Shown piece after piece: positions 44,004 to 51,180 of a stretch of 58,188 nucleotides of DNA. The stretch is from an uncultured Bacilli bacterium. Its GTDB lineage: Bacteria; Bacillota_I; Bacilli_A; RF39; UBA660. Below the pieces are notes generated by a model that did not search any database, had not been told where the DNA came from, and was given only the letters and a program-made list of their open reading frames with translations. Made by a program: the position numbers and the translations under genes. How positions within the stretch are numbered: the stretch's first letter is position 1; each line of letters begins with the position of its first letter. The stretch is taken from NCBI GenBank assembly GCA_934153675.1, contig CAKPFG010000007.1:1-58188 (forward strand). The letters are read 5' to 3'.

Positions 44004-45029
44004 TTAAATTTCCTCTTTACTATCATGTTCATTAAATGAAACTGGCATAAATGATATTTCATGATGAACACCTTGTGGGCAATACTTACAATAGTCAAAA
44101 CAGATATTTTTACATTTATTCAAATTTTCTAATTTCATAAACTCATCAATTTCATCATAATTTATTTTATATTGATATTTGCTTTTAAAATATTCATGTC
44201 CTGGGCATGGGTCTACTGTTCCATTAGGATAAAATGTGAAATGTTTACCACTCCAATGACAATTTTCATTATCTTTATGGTACTGATATAATACTGTTCC
44301 ATCATTGTAATAGTTATCTAATGATTTCATAATATTATTTTTTATATTATCATCCACTACTTTTTTATTAATTATTTCTTTCAGCTTCGGAATTATATTG
44401 TTTTTAAAGTCATTTATTTCTTCACAGCTTAATCTTACTTCTGGCAAATTAATTGCATCTTCTAAATATGATGGCCAAAATAAATTTGTATCGCTATCAA
44501 TTGCATAATTAAGTAATTGTGGCATTTGCTTATAATTCTCTTTCATAATTATTGTTTGAATAATAAATATAAATTTATATTTTTTCTTTAACTCTTTTAT
44601 AACTTCAACCGCTCTCATACTTTTATCAAAGATAAGTCTGTTTCCTCTTGTTTCAATAATACTATTTTCATCCAATCCATATATTGATAAAACTATTTGA
44701 TCTAATCCATTTTTTAACCAAGATTCTAGGTTTTCTTTTGTAACATTCCAGCCATTTGTATTTATTCTTGTCGCTAATTCATATTTTTTTGCTATTTTTA
44801 TATAATCATCAATATTTCTTACCGTGGTTGGTTCTCCACCAGAAACGCAAACATATGAACCATTCAATTTTTTTATATTTTTACATATTTTTTCAAAAAC
44901 ATCTATATCAAAAATACTATTTTTTTCATTTTTTAATTTGAAATTTTCTTGTCTATCACGACAACATTTACAATTACCCGGACAACCTGTTGTTAATTTT
45001 ACAATAAAATTGTAATCTTTATTCATCAT
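44004..45029 (-). CDS. radical SAM / SPASM-like peptide-modifying enzyme candidate
   Basis: About 342 residues, starting at the ATG at 45029 or 45026 because AAAGGGG sits just upstream. The radical SAM cluster motif CPGNCKCC (CxxxCxxC) is near residue 15. Next is the SAM-binding GGEPTTV and the usual barrel (TRINTNGWN, LDQIVLSIYG). The C-terminus has a Cys-rich SPASM-like region (CHWSGKHFTFYPNGTVDPCPGH, then CKNICFDYCKYCPQG) for auxiliary Fe-S clusters. Such enzymes often modify ribosomal peptides. The gene overlaps the HprK-like gene before it and abuts the unknown gene after it. Substrate unknown. Confidence 0.9.
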   Translation of the reverse strand: MMNKDYNFIVKLTTGCPGNCKCCRDRQENFKLKNEKNSIFDIDVFEKICKNIKKLNGSYVCVSGGEPTTVRNIDDYIKIAKKYELATRINTNGWNVTKENLESWLKNGLDQIVLSIYGLDENSIIETRGNRLIFDKSMRAVEVIKELKKKYKFIFIIQTIIMKENYKQMPQLLNYAIDSDTNLFWPSYLEDAINLPEVRLSCEEINDFKNNIIPKLKEIINKKVVDDNIKNNIMKSLDNYYNDGTVLYQYHKDNENCHWSGKHFTFYPNGTVDPCPGHEYFKSKYQYKINYDEIDEFMKLENLNKCKNICFDYCKYCPQGVHHEISFMPVSFNEHDSKEEI

Positions 45030-45894
45030 TATCATCCCCTTTGTACAAGATTTTATTTCCTTCTTCTACTATAATATTCATTGGAGCAGAAACATATTTG
45101 ATAGTGTTATTGATTAATAAATCATCAACAATTTTTAGGATTTTTTTCGAATTACTTTTATTTAGAAATATCGGTGATGTTAATTCACCATCAAACAAAA
45201 TTGTTTCACCACATAATAATCTAGAAAATTTTTGGTATAGATACCAACAAGATTCTTCTTTAGATATGTAATGAATATTATCATCTCCATTATTAATGTA
45301 TGGTAACATAAATCCAATTATCTTTAAATTACTGTCATAGCAATACTTATTATTATAAAAATATCTATCATTAACATTAAATATTGAGTTATTTTTATCT
45401 TTTATATCTTCTTTTCTTACTGATATAAAACTAGTAGCTCCTATTATATAACCATCTTTAATAGCAACATAATTATCTGAAATTAAATTATATTTATATT
45501 TAGATGAAATGTTTATTGCTGAAGATGTTTTTCCTTGCCAAAAATCTCCTATTACAAGCAATACATTATTTTTGTTAGCAATACATGATGCTGGTATTAT
45601 CAAAATATTTTCTTTGATTAATAATTTTTGAAAACATTGTGTTATAAATTTAGCTATATAACTAATATTGTCTCCTATAGTTCCATATAAAAATATTTTA
45701 TTATTCCTTATTCTATAATTCGTTTTTTCAGATTTATTAATAATAATTTCTAAATCCTTTTTCAAATTTACTGAATCTTGAATTTTAATTATACTAGGGC
45801 AAAATCTCTTTAACCAAAAATCCAACATTTCATTTGGCTTTTCATACAATTTAATAGAGATTTTTTTATTAAAACAACTATAATAAAATGTCAT
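45019..45894 (-). CDS. HPr kinase-like P-loop protein
   Basis: About 291 residues from ATG at 45894, placed after an AAGGTGG site; a GTG four codons earlier lies within it. The centre holds a Walker A loop VIGDFWQGKTSSAINIS preceded by ASCIANKNNVLL, then LISDNYVAI, the arrangement found in HprK-related kinases encoded beside PqqD/radical SAM peptide clusters. Flanking regions (KKISIKLYEKP at the start; ILFDGELTSPIFLN toward the end) fit that group weakly. It could phosphorylate a Ser/Thr of a peptide or small molecule. It is coupled to the radical SAM gene by an overlap of 11 bases or less. Confidence 0.7.
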   Translation of the reverse strand: MTFYYSCFNKKISIKLYEKPNEMLDFWLKRFCPSIIKIQDSVNLKKDLEIIINKSEKTNYRIRNNKIFLYGTIGDNISYIAKFITQCFQKLLIKENILIIPASCIANKNNVLLVIGDFWQGKTSSAINISSKYKYNLISDNYVAIKDGYIIGATSFISVRKEDIKDKNNSIFNVNDRYFYNNKYCYDSNLKIIGFMLPYINNGDDNIHYISKEESCWYLYQKFSRLLCGETILFDGELTSPIFLNKSNSKKILKIVDDLLINNTIKYVSAPMNIIVEEGNKILYKGDDNDE

Positions 45895-45907
45895 TATTTT
45901 CACCACC

Positions 45908-46357
45908 TTAAATTACAATATAATCAATTAATAGTTTATCTATCCGTTTTTCATTTTTTAAATGTATACCTATACCACCAGAATTTATCCATTTTTCAAT
46001 ATTATTACTATAATCATCAATCAAAATATTATCTTTGGGATTAACAATTATATTTTTATCTATATAATAAGGAACTGAAATAATCTGTATATTTTTTAAC
46101 TTTCTATAAACAAAATTTTCTTTGGCTGATTTTTCTTTATCCGAATAAACATGGGTTAAAATTACAACTTTATTTTGTTGGAATTTTTTTAAAATTGTTT
46201 AATTATTTTCTATTTCATTACAATTTTTTAAAAAATAATCCCATGGAAAATTTTTACATGTTTCTTCTGAATTTCCTTTTATTTTAAGTTCTTTGCTTAT
46301 AAATTTAGGAGTATCCACAAGCACACCGTCAAAATCTATATAAATAACTTTATTCAT
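45908..46357 (-). pseudogene. HAD-like hydrolase gene with one in-frame TAA
   Basis: From ATG at 46357 (MNKVIYIDFDGVLVDTP, HAD motif I with DFDG) the frame runs about 149 codons to 45908, but codon 53 is TAA (46199-46201). After the stop the frame continues intact: ILTHVYSDKEKSAKENF (motif II/Lys region) and NPKDNILIDDYSNNIEKW (motif IV, IDDY). Everything else looks undamaged, so this is a recent mutation or, less likely, a readthrough site. The start overlaps the Rel-like gene by 8 bases. The intact protein would be a small phosphatase of the 5'-nucleotidase type. Confidence 0.75.
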
Positions 46358-47795
46358 TATTTTTTCCAAATTCTTTTATTTTTCTTTTTGCTAAACTTGT
46401 TTGAGCTTTATCTATCCAATCCTCTCTTGGTCCATAAGATAATTCATCAGTGACAATTCTAACCCTATCTTTATTTCGCAATACATAATCTATTGGCACA
46501 AATTCATCATTTACAAATACTCCTACCATTGTATTTCCTATATCAGTATGTATTTTATATGCAAAATCTATTGGAGTTGAACCTTTTGGAAGCTCTATTA
46601 TATCTCCCTTTGTGGTATAAACATAAACTTTGTCCGAAAATAATTCAGTCTTTACTTGATTTACAAATTGTTGATTATCTCCGAACATGGAATTAATTTC
46701 TGTTAATGATTTGAAAAATTGAAATTTTTGTTTTAAATCATCTTGCATTACATCTCTTGCTTTTCCCTTTTGTTCATCCCAGTATGCAGTCAAACCAAAG
46801 GATGCCACTTTATCCATATCAAAAGTTCTAATTTGTGTTTGTACTAACCTATCATCAGGTCCAAAAACTGTTGTATGTAAACTTTGATACATATTTGTTT
46901 TTGGGTTACAAATATAATCTTTAAATTTATCATTTATTGGATGATACTCATTATGTATTAAATATAATGTTCTGTAGCAATTTTCTACTTCATCTACCAT
47001 TATTTTAAGTGCCAACAAATCATGTATATCAGATAATTTATGACCCTCATTTAATCTTTTATATATGCCATAAATATTTTTAGTTCTTATCTTTATCTCA
47101 TTAGGTATGTTTTTATCATTTAATAAAGTTTCTATCTTATATAACATTTCTTTTAAGCAACCATTGCTCGATTCTTCTAATCTTAATTTTCGATCTTCAA
47201 TCTTTTTATACATATCTGGTTTTAAATACCTAAGTGATAAATCTTCTAATTCACTTTTAATTCTGTATGCACCAATATAATAAGCTAGTGGTACAAACAT
47301 TTCCATAGTTTCAAGTGCATTTTCTTTTTGTTTAAATTCCGATTTAAATTGTAATGTTCTCATGTTATGAAGTCTATCAGCTAATTTAATTATAATTATT
47401 CTTACATCTTCAGTTATTCCAGTTATTATTTTTCTTGTATTTGCATAATTCTGATCTTGTTTAGAAGAAAAATTCATTTTTGATAATTTTGTTACACCAT
47501 CTACCAAACCAGCAATATTTTGATTAAAATCATGTGATATATCTTCTTTAGTAATGTTTGTATCTTCTAAAGTATCATGAAGTAGTCCAGCACATATTGT
47601 ATCTCTATCTGCATGCATCTCTGCCAAAATATATGCAACATTTAATGGATGACTAATATATGGTTCGCCACTTTGTCTCATTTGCCCCTTATGCAATGTA
47701 TCAGCGTATTCGTAAGCTCTTTTAACAATTTCAATTTCGCTAAAATTATATTCTTTTAACTTATCTAATAAATCTTGCAATTCAATATTATTCAT
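46350..47795 (-). CDS. Rel/SpoT-homologue, short form with altered synthetase site
   Basis: About 481 residues from ATG at 47795 (MNNIELQDLLDKLKEY), preceded by GAAGGTG; upstream in-frame codons overlap a terminator. The HD hydrolase domain is complete (GEPYISHPLNVA, LLHDTLEDT, KLADRLHNMRTL). The synthetase domain keeps TKNIYGIYKRL, DLLALKI and MYQSLHTTVFG. However, the catalytic Glu of the usual EVQIRT seems to be Gln (VQTQIRT) and the following His is Asp. A TGS domain (DKVYVYTTKGDIIELPKGS) ends the protein; the helical and ACT domains are missing. It may mainly hydrolyse (p)ppGpp or a related nucleotide. It sits at the head of the radical SAM operon on a mobile element, unlike an ordinary rel. 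Confidence 0.88.
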   Translation of the reverse strand: MNNIELQDLLDKLKEYNFSEIEIVKRAYEYADTLHKGQMRQSGEPYISHPLNVAYILAEMHADRDTICAGLLHDTLEDTNITKEDISHDFNQNIAGLVDGVTKLSKMNFSSKQDQNYANTRKIITGITEDVRIIIIKLADRLHNMRTLQFKSEFKQKENALETMEMFVPLAYYIGAYRIKSELEDLSLRYLKPDMYKKIEDRKLRLEESSNGCLKEMLYKIETLLNDKNIPNEIKIRTKNIYGIYKRLNEGHKLSDIHDLLALKIMVDEVENCYRTLYLIHNEYHPINDKFKDYICNPKTNMYQSLHTTVFGPDDRLVQTQIRTFDMDKVASFGLTAYWDEQKGKARDVMQDDLKQKFQFFKSLTEINSMFGDNQQFVNQVKTELFSDKVYVYTTKGDIIELPKGSTPIDFAYKIHTDIGNTMVGVFVNDEFVPIDYVLRNKDRVRIVTDELSYGPREDWIDKAQTSLAKRKIKEFGKNNE

Positions 47796-47810
47796 TTTAA
47801 CACCTTCAAT

Positions 47811-47851
47811 AAAAAAGTCGTCGCAAAAACTTACGTTTAACATGCGCCGAC
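47811..47851 (-). terminator. terminator/attenuator between Cys-rich frame and rel
   Basis: Stem GTCGTCGC/GCGCCGAC (47817-47824 with 47844-47851, one mismatch), followed by TTTTTT on the minus strand. It overlaps the end of the small frame and precedes the rel ribosome binding site, so it may separate a short abundant transcript from the operon. Confidence 0.65.
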
Positions 47852-47974
47852 AAGACATAATTTTAAATTTAGGCAGAAATTGAAGCATGAGCAAATAACA
47901 CTAACACTATTAAAAATATTAATGCATTTTTCTTTAAGACAACATTTAAATATCATATTTGCTAATTTTCTCAT
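47837..47974 (-). CDS. small Cys-rich peptide frame (45 residues), candidate precursor
   Basis: A near-perfect site (TTAGGAGGAAG) stands 5 bases before ATG at 47974. The frame begins MRKLANMIFKCCLKEKC and has eight Cys, several in its C-terminal half (CSC, then three more to the final residue). It is the first gene behind a good promoter and is followed by a terminator, then the Rel-HprK-radical SAM operon. That is where a ribosomal peptide precursor would be. Caution: the +1 frame in the same stretch reads KKNALIFLIVLVLFAHASISA, a signal-peptide or AgrD-leader look. A one-base lesion may thus have changed the frame. Confidence 0.45.
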   Translation of the reverse strand: MRKLANMIFKCCLKEKCINIFNSVSVICSCFNFCLNLKLCLVGAC

Positions 47975-48004
47975 ACTATCTTCCTCCTAAGTAATTTAAA
48001 TAGT

Positions 48005-48032
48005 ATTTTACCATATTTTACCATATAGTCAA
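48005..48032 (-). promoter_or_regulatory. promoter of the radical SAM operon
   Basis: Minus strand TTGACT (48027-48032), 16-base spacer, TAAAAT (48005-48010). The spacer and -10 lie in a 10-bp tandem repeat (ATATGGTAAA twice), a possible operator. Confidence 0.65.
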
Positions 48033-48064
48033 CCGCATTTTAAAAAAATTAAACTTCAAAAAAA

Positions 48065-48092
48065 AGAATCTGATTTTAATATTTCAGATTCT
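48065..48092 (-). terminator. terminator of sigma-like gene
   Basis: Nine-base stem AGAATCTGA/TCAGATTCT then TTTTTTTT on the minus strand, overlapping the stop codon. Confidence 0.7.
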
Positions 48093-48291
48093 CTTTAATT
48101 AGATTTAATATTTTATTATGCTTTTTAACAATACAACTCTGAGTACAATCAAGTATTTTTGCTAAATTTTTTTGAGTTATTTTTTTAGTTTTAATACCAT
48201 ATAAACTACATATAATAAAGTTATCATCATTATTTAAATTATTTAATGAATACTCTAATTCTTCTTTTGTTTCTTTTCTTATTTTTAACAA
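48076..48291 (-). CDS. sigma-70 region 4-like HTH protein (71 residues)
   Basis: Short helical protein with a helix-turn-helix near residues 38-60 (TQKNLAKILDCTQSCIVKKHNKI), resembling sigma-70 region 4 or the small sigma-like regulators of Tn916-type elements. The N-terminal part (KEELEYSLNNLNNDDNFIICSLYG) fits the helix before region 4. It probably regulates element A genes. Position between the HTH protein and the cargo operon is typical of accessory regulators. A 240-base leader upstream contains a 9-bp inverted repeat. Confidence 0.65.
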   Translation of the reverse strand: MLKIRKETKEELEYSLNNLNNDDNFIICSLYGIKTKKITQKNLAKILDCTQSCIVKKHNKILNLIKENLKY

Positions 48292-48382
48292 TAATAATTT
48301 TCCTTTCTTTTAGGGAATAACCCGATACACATCACCTTTTCTTTCTATTTTTTAGGATTATTTTTAAAGCAGGATAAAGGAA

Positions 48383-48437
48383 TTGATAGCATATTCTTAT
48401 TTATCTCCTATAAACAAAGGGCAAACACTGCTATCAA
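48383..48437. repeat. inverted repeat upstream of sigma-like gene
   Basis: TTGATAGCA (48383-48391) pairs with TGCTATCAA (48429-48437) around a 37-base loop. A possible operator or leader structure. A 15-codon frame (48345-48392) begins in it, with a poorly spaced site; not called. Confidence 0.4.
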
Positions 48438-48528
48438 ATCTTATTTTGCACTTGCAAAATTAATCATAAATTATGGAAGAATTCATCCATAACACTTTTT
48501 TTATTCTTTATTTAATTTTAATATTTGT

Positions 48529-49077
48529 TTATTCATATGTCAAACCATCATCATCTCTAAATTCTCTTAATAAATCTTCCATTTCTTTTCTTTCTTCTTC
48601 AGTAGGTTCTACCGATTTACATCTTTTACCATGCCATAACATAACACCATCTGTATCATAAGATATAATTTTATTAAATATTTCTTTATTATTATTTATC
48701 TTATTATTATAGTCCTTCATATAAGTAATCCCTTCTTGCTTATTTACTACTTCATTATTACTTATCCCTTTCCACACATTACTTTTTAGAGTAATACTTC
48801 TTTGTTTAACTAAATTTTCATTTTTAATATATTTAACATTTATTAAATCTAAATCTTTTAACTTTTTTATCGTAACAGATATTGCCTTTGGCTTAACTCC
48901 AAATAAATTAGCAAAATAACCATTACTAGCAAAACAAGTATTATTGTATTTATCATTCCTACAAAAACCTACTATTCTTATATAAATTAATTTATCTAAA
49001 TAAGATAAATCCTTTCTAGATAAAAAATGCTCTGGTACATATGCGTATACCAAAACATATTTATCTATAATAAACAC
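48529..49077 (-). CDS. winged-helix (HTH_36-type) DNA-binding protein of element A
   Basis: 182 residues. An N-terminal winged helix (LSYLDKLIYIRIVGFCRN, FASNGYFANLFGVKPKAISVTIKKLKDLDLI) as in replication or element regulators with the HTH_36 fold. A Lys/Asn linker and an acidic C-terminal tail (TEEERKEMEDLLREFRDDD) with LWHGKRCK before it follow. Such proteins are common next to integrases in small integrative elements, where they act in replication initiation or regulation. It is transcribed after the recombinase on the same strand, separated by 84 bases. Confidence 0.7.
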   Translation of the reverse strand: MFIIDKYVLVYAYVPEHFLSRKDLSYLDKLIYIRIVGFCRNDKYNNTCFASNGYFANLFGVKPKAISVTIKKLKDLDLINVKYIKNENLVKQRSITLKSNVWKGISNNEVVNKQEGITYMKDYNNKINNNKEIFNKIISYDTDGVMLWHGKRCKSVEPTEEERKEMEDLLREFRDDDGLTYE

Positions 49078-49161
49078 TTCCTTTAAAACTTTTCACTATA
49101 TCATCCACCTTTCTAAATTAAAACTATTCTATATAAAAAGGTTCACACCTAAGTGAACCAT

Positions 49162-50592
49162 TTAAAATATTACTTCGTCTAGTTTTACATCATTGCCTTC
49201 CTTTCTTACTTTTATTTCTTTAACAAATCTTTCTAGAAACATTTTCTTTTCATGATTGTTTAAATGAAGAAAATTATTTTTTAAATTAACGATAACTTCT
49301 TTAATAACCTCTTCATTAGTTAGATCTTCTTCATTTGAATATTTATTAATTTTATCTAATTCATTATTTAACACTTCTAATTTAGAATCAATTATACTTT
49401 TTACTTCTTTAAAAGTATCGTAATCAATTTCATCAGTACTAAATAATTCTGTTATATCTTTTTTCTTTTTATTTAATTTGCGGGTTTGCTCTTGTAAATC
49501 TAAAGTATCATTATTTTCTATTACCCTTTTTTCTTTCTTTAAAATACTTTTATCAAATTCTAAATCTTTAATATTCTCTAAATAATTAATAAATGCATTT
49601 TCTATTTTAATATGAGAAAATCCTGGAGCATTACAGCTATTATTGTTATGCCCATTACACTGATAAGTAATATATTTTTTGCCACTTTGAAGTTGTTGCC
49701 TAGCATGATATTTCCCTCCACATAAACTACATCTTAATACTCTAAAATAATAAGTATCATCAGAAGAGTATTTCTTATTATGAAATTTCTTTCTTTTCTT
49801 CATTAAATTGCTAACACTATTAAATAAGTCATCAGAAAGTATTGGTGTTATATTTTTACCACTTACTTCAAAACCATTTTTCCTTCCTACTCCATATCTT
49901 ACATTGCCAATATAAAGAGGATTAGTAAGTATTGAATAAATAGTTGACTGATTCCAATGTCCTCCTCTTTTAGTTGGTACATTTAAATCTTTTAACTTTT
50001 TAGCAATTTTAACCATAGATTCGCCATCTAAATACCAATTAAATATTTTCTTAACATAAATTGCTTCATTTTTATTAACTTTAAGCTTTCCAATACCAAC
50101 TAAATAATCATAACCAAAAACTCCATTGCAATTAGTATAATTACCTTCTTTAGTTTTTTGTTCATATCCAAAAGTAACTCTTTCTGCTAAATTTTCTCTT
50201 TCAAATTCTGCAAATATTCCAATAATCTTAACAAACATTCTTCCAACAGCATTTGAAGTATCTATTTTTTCTGTTTGAGAGTTAAAAGTACAATTATGAC
50301 TATCAAATAATTCTATTAAATAAATAAGGTCTTTAACACTTCTAGTAAGTCTATCTAATTTGTATATTAGAACGTTTTCTATTTTTCCTTTCTTCACATC
50401 TTCAATTAATCTTGATACTTCTTTCCTATCAGTTAAATTTTTACCACTTATACCATCATCAACATAGTAATCTACTATATCCCAATCATTAATGCTCGCA
50501 TATTTAGTTAATTTATCTTTTTGAGCGTGAATACTAAATCCTTCAGTAGCTTGTTCTTCAGTAGATACCCTGCAATAAATTGCTGTCTGCAT
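49162..50592 (-). CDS. large serine recombinase of element A
   Basis: 476 residues. The catalytic resolvase domain has YCRVSTEEQ (nucleophile Ser10) and YKLDRLTRS. A recombinase domain follows (ERVTFGYEQKTKEGNYTN, GVFGYDYLVG), then a zinc ribbon (CSLCGGKYHARQ with CNGHNNNSC) and a C-terminal coiled coil. It should catalyse integration and excision of element A at the TTTATTTGTAT core. The gene lies at the right end, reading inward, about 310 bases from the attachment site, the usual arrangement. AAGGAG precedes the ATG, 9 bases after the 37-residue gene. Confidence 0.95.
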   Translation of the reverse strand: MQTAIYCRVSTEEQATEGFSIHAQKDKLTKYASINDWDIVDYYVDDGISGKNLTDRKEVSRLIEDVKKGKIENVLIYKLDRLTRSVKDLIYLIELFDSHNCTFNSQTEKIDTSNAVGRMFVKIIGIFAEFERENLAERVTFGYEQKTKEGNYTNCNGVFGYDYLVGIGKLKVNKNEAIYVKKIFNWYLDGESMVKIAKKLKDLNVPTKRGGHWNQSTIYSILTNPLYIGNVRYGVGRKNGFEVSGKNITPILSDDLFNSVSNLMKKRKKFHNKKYSSDDTYYFRVLRCSLCGGKYHARQQLQSGKKYITYQCNGHNNNSCNAPGFSHIKIENAFINYLENIKDLEFDKSILKKEKRVIENNDTLDLQEQTRKLNKKKKDITELFSTDEIDYDTFKEVKSIIDSKLEVLNNELDKINKYSNEEDLTNEEVIKEVIVNLKNNFLHLNNHEKKMFLERFVKEIKVRKEGNDVKLDEVIF

Positions 50593-50601
50593 AAGTTAAT
50601 A

Positions 50602-50715
50602 TCACTCCTTACCTATAGAAGCAATACATGCCCTTTCATTTAAAATTTTTGGAACACTAGTAATTAAGAAAAACTTCATAATCTCTAAACTAATGCTTTT
50701 AGATAAACAAGTCAT
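50602..50715 (-). CDS. 37-residue protein upstream of element A recombinase
   Basis: ATG at 50715 has GGAGG exactly 7 bases before it. The product starts MTCLSKSISLEIMKFF and ends ASIGKE at TGA, nine bases before the recombinase start. It is mildly hydrophobic with two Cys and no recognised family. The near-perfect translation signals and tight spacing make it a likely real gene, perhaps a directionality or regulatory partner of the integrase. Confidence 0.5.
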   Translation of the reverse strand: MTCLSKSISLEIMKFFLITSVPKILNERACIASIGKE

Positions 50716-50899
50716 TATCGGGCCTCCATTTTCTAACTCATTCATCTAATTATACGATTATGTTATTCAAATATTCCAAAACACTATAGTAATATTCACT
50801 TACAAACAAATTTATTTTGTATGTTAGTTTTTAATAAAAACATTATTTATAAAAAAAATACTATAGTAATTTTTCACTATAGCATTTTTAGTACACGAC

Positions 50900-50910
50900 T
50901 TTATTTGTAT
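50900..50910. repeat. attachment-site core, right end of element A
   Basis: TTTATTTGTAT, identical to 38794-38804. To its right the dac middle fragment begins (minus frame WLVNTNK). To its left lies element DNA with two ACTATAG words. Confidence 0.8.
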
Positions 50911-51180
50911 TAACAAGCCAAATTTTTCTATCAGTATTTTCTCTCAAATATGTCTCATAGATAGATGTATATTCTAATATTTTTTCATGTTTTAATAATT
51001 CCCTTCCTATCATCGCCATATCGTAAGCTGATGAATAATGCCCATCTTCATCCAAACCATGACAATTTTTAAAATGAGTATCACCAAGTCCTAATTGTTG
51101 GACCTTACTATTCATCATTTTTACAAAATTTTCTTCACTACCTGCTATATATTCAGCTAATGCCACAACAGCATCCCTCG
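50900..51180 (-). pseudogene. middle fragment of D-Ala-D-Ala carboxypeptidase (dac)
   Basis: The frame reads DAVVALAEYIAGSEENFVKMM, THFKNCHGLDEDGHYSSAYDMAMIGREL and IYETYLRENTDRKIWLVNTNK, the region around and after the SxN motif of penicillin-binding DD-carboxypeptidases. On its left it is cut by element A at the 11-bp core. On its right the coding sequence is cut near 51172-51180, where the recombinase of element B begins; the SxN motif itself (expected SAND or SGND) is changed there to ARD. The N-terminal part with SxxK should lie beyond the right edge. Confidence 0.85.

Larger units (their letters stand above)
38794..50910. mobile_element. element A: 12.1-kb serine-recombinase element inserted in dac
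   Basis: Bounded by the 11-bp direct repeat TTTATTTGTAT (38794-38804 and 50900-50910). Removing one repeat plus the intervening DNA restores an uninterrupted dac frame: WLVNTNK from the right joins LVRFKKGVDGLKTG from the left. Its cargo, right to left, is a 37-residue protein and serine recombinase, an HTH protein, a sigma-like HTH protein, a small Cys-rich frame, a Rel-like enzyme, a HAD protein, an HprK-like protein, a radical SAM protein, an unknown protein, an S66 peptidase, a glycosyltransferase and an IS3-family copy. No conjugation or phage structural genes are present. Confidence 0.85.

Noticed and set aside
46199..46201. Stop-codon recoding (TAA, TAG or TGA as sense)
   Set aside because: All three stops end many intact genes here, and the in-frame stops occur in genes with other decay or are isolated; no suppressor tRNA is seen.
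48345..48392. 15-codon leader peptide upstream of the sigma-like gene
   Set aside because: Spacing to the GGAG is about 13 bases and the product has no features; likely chance.
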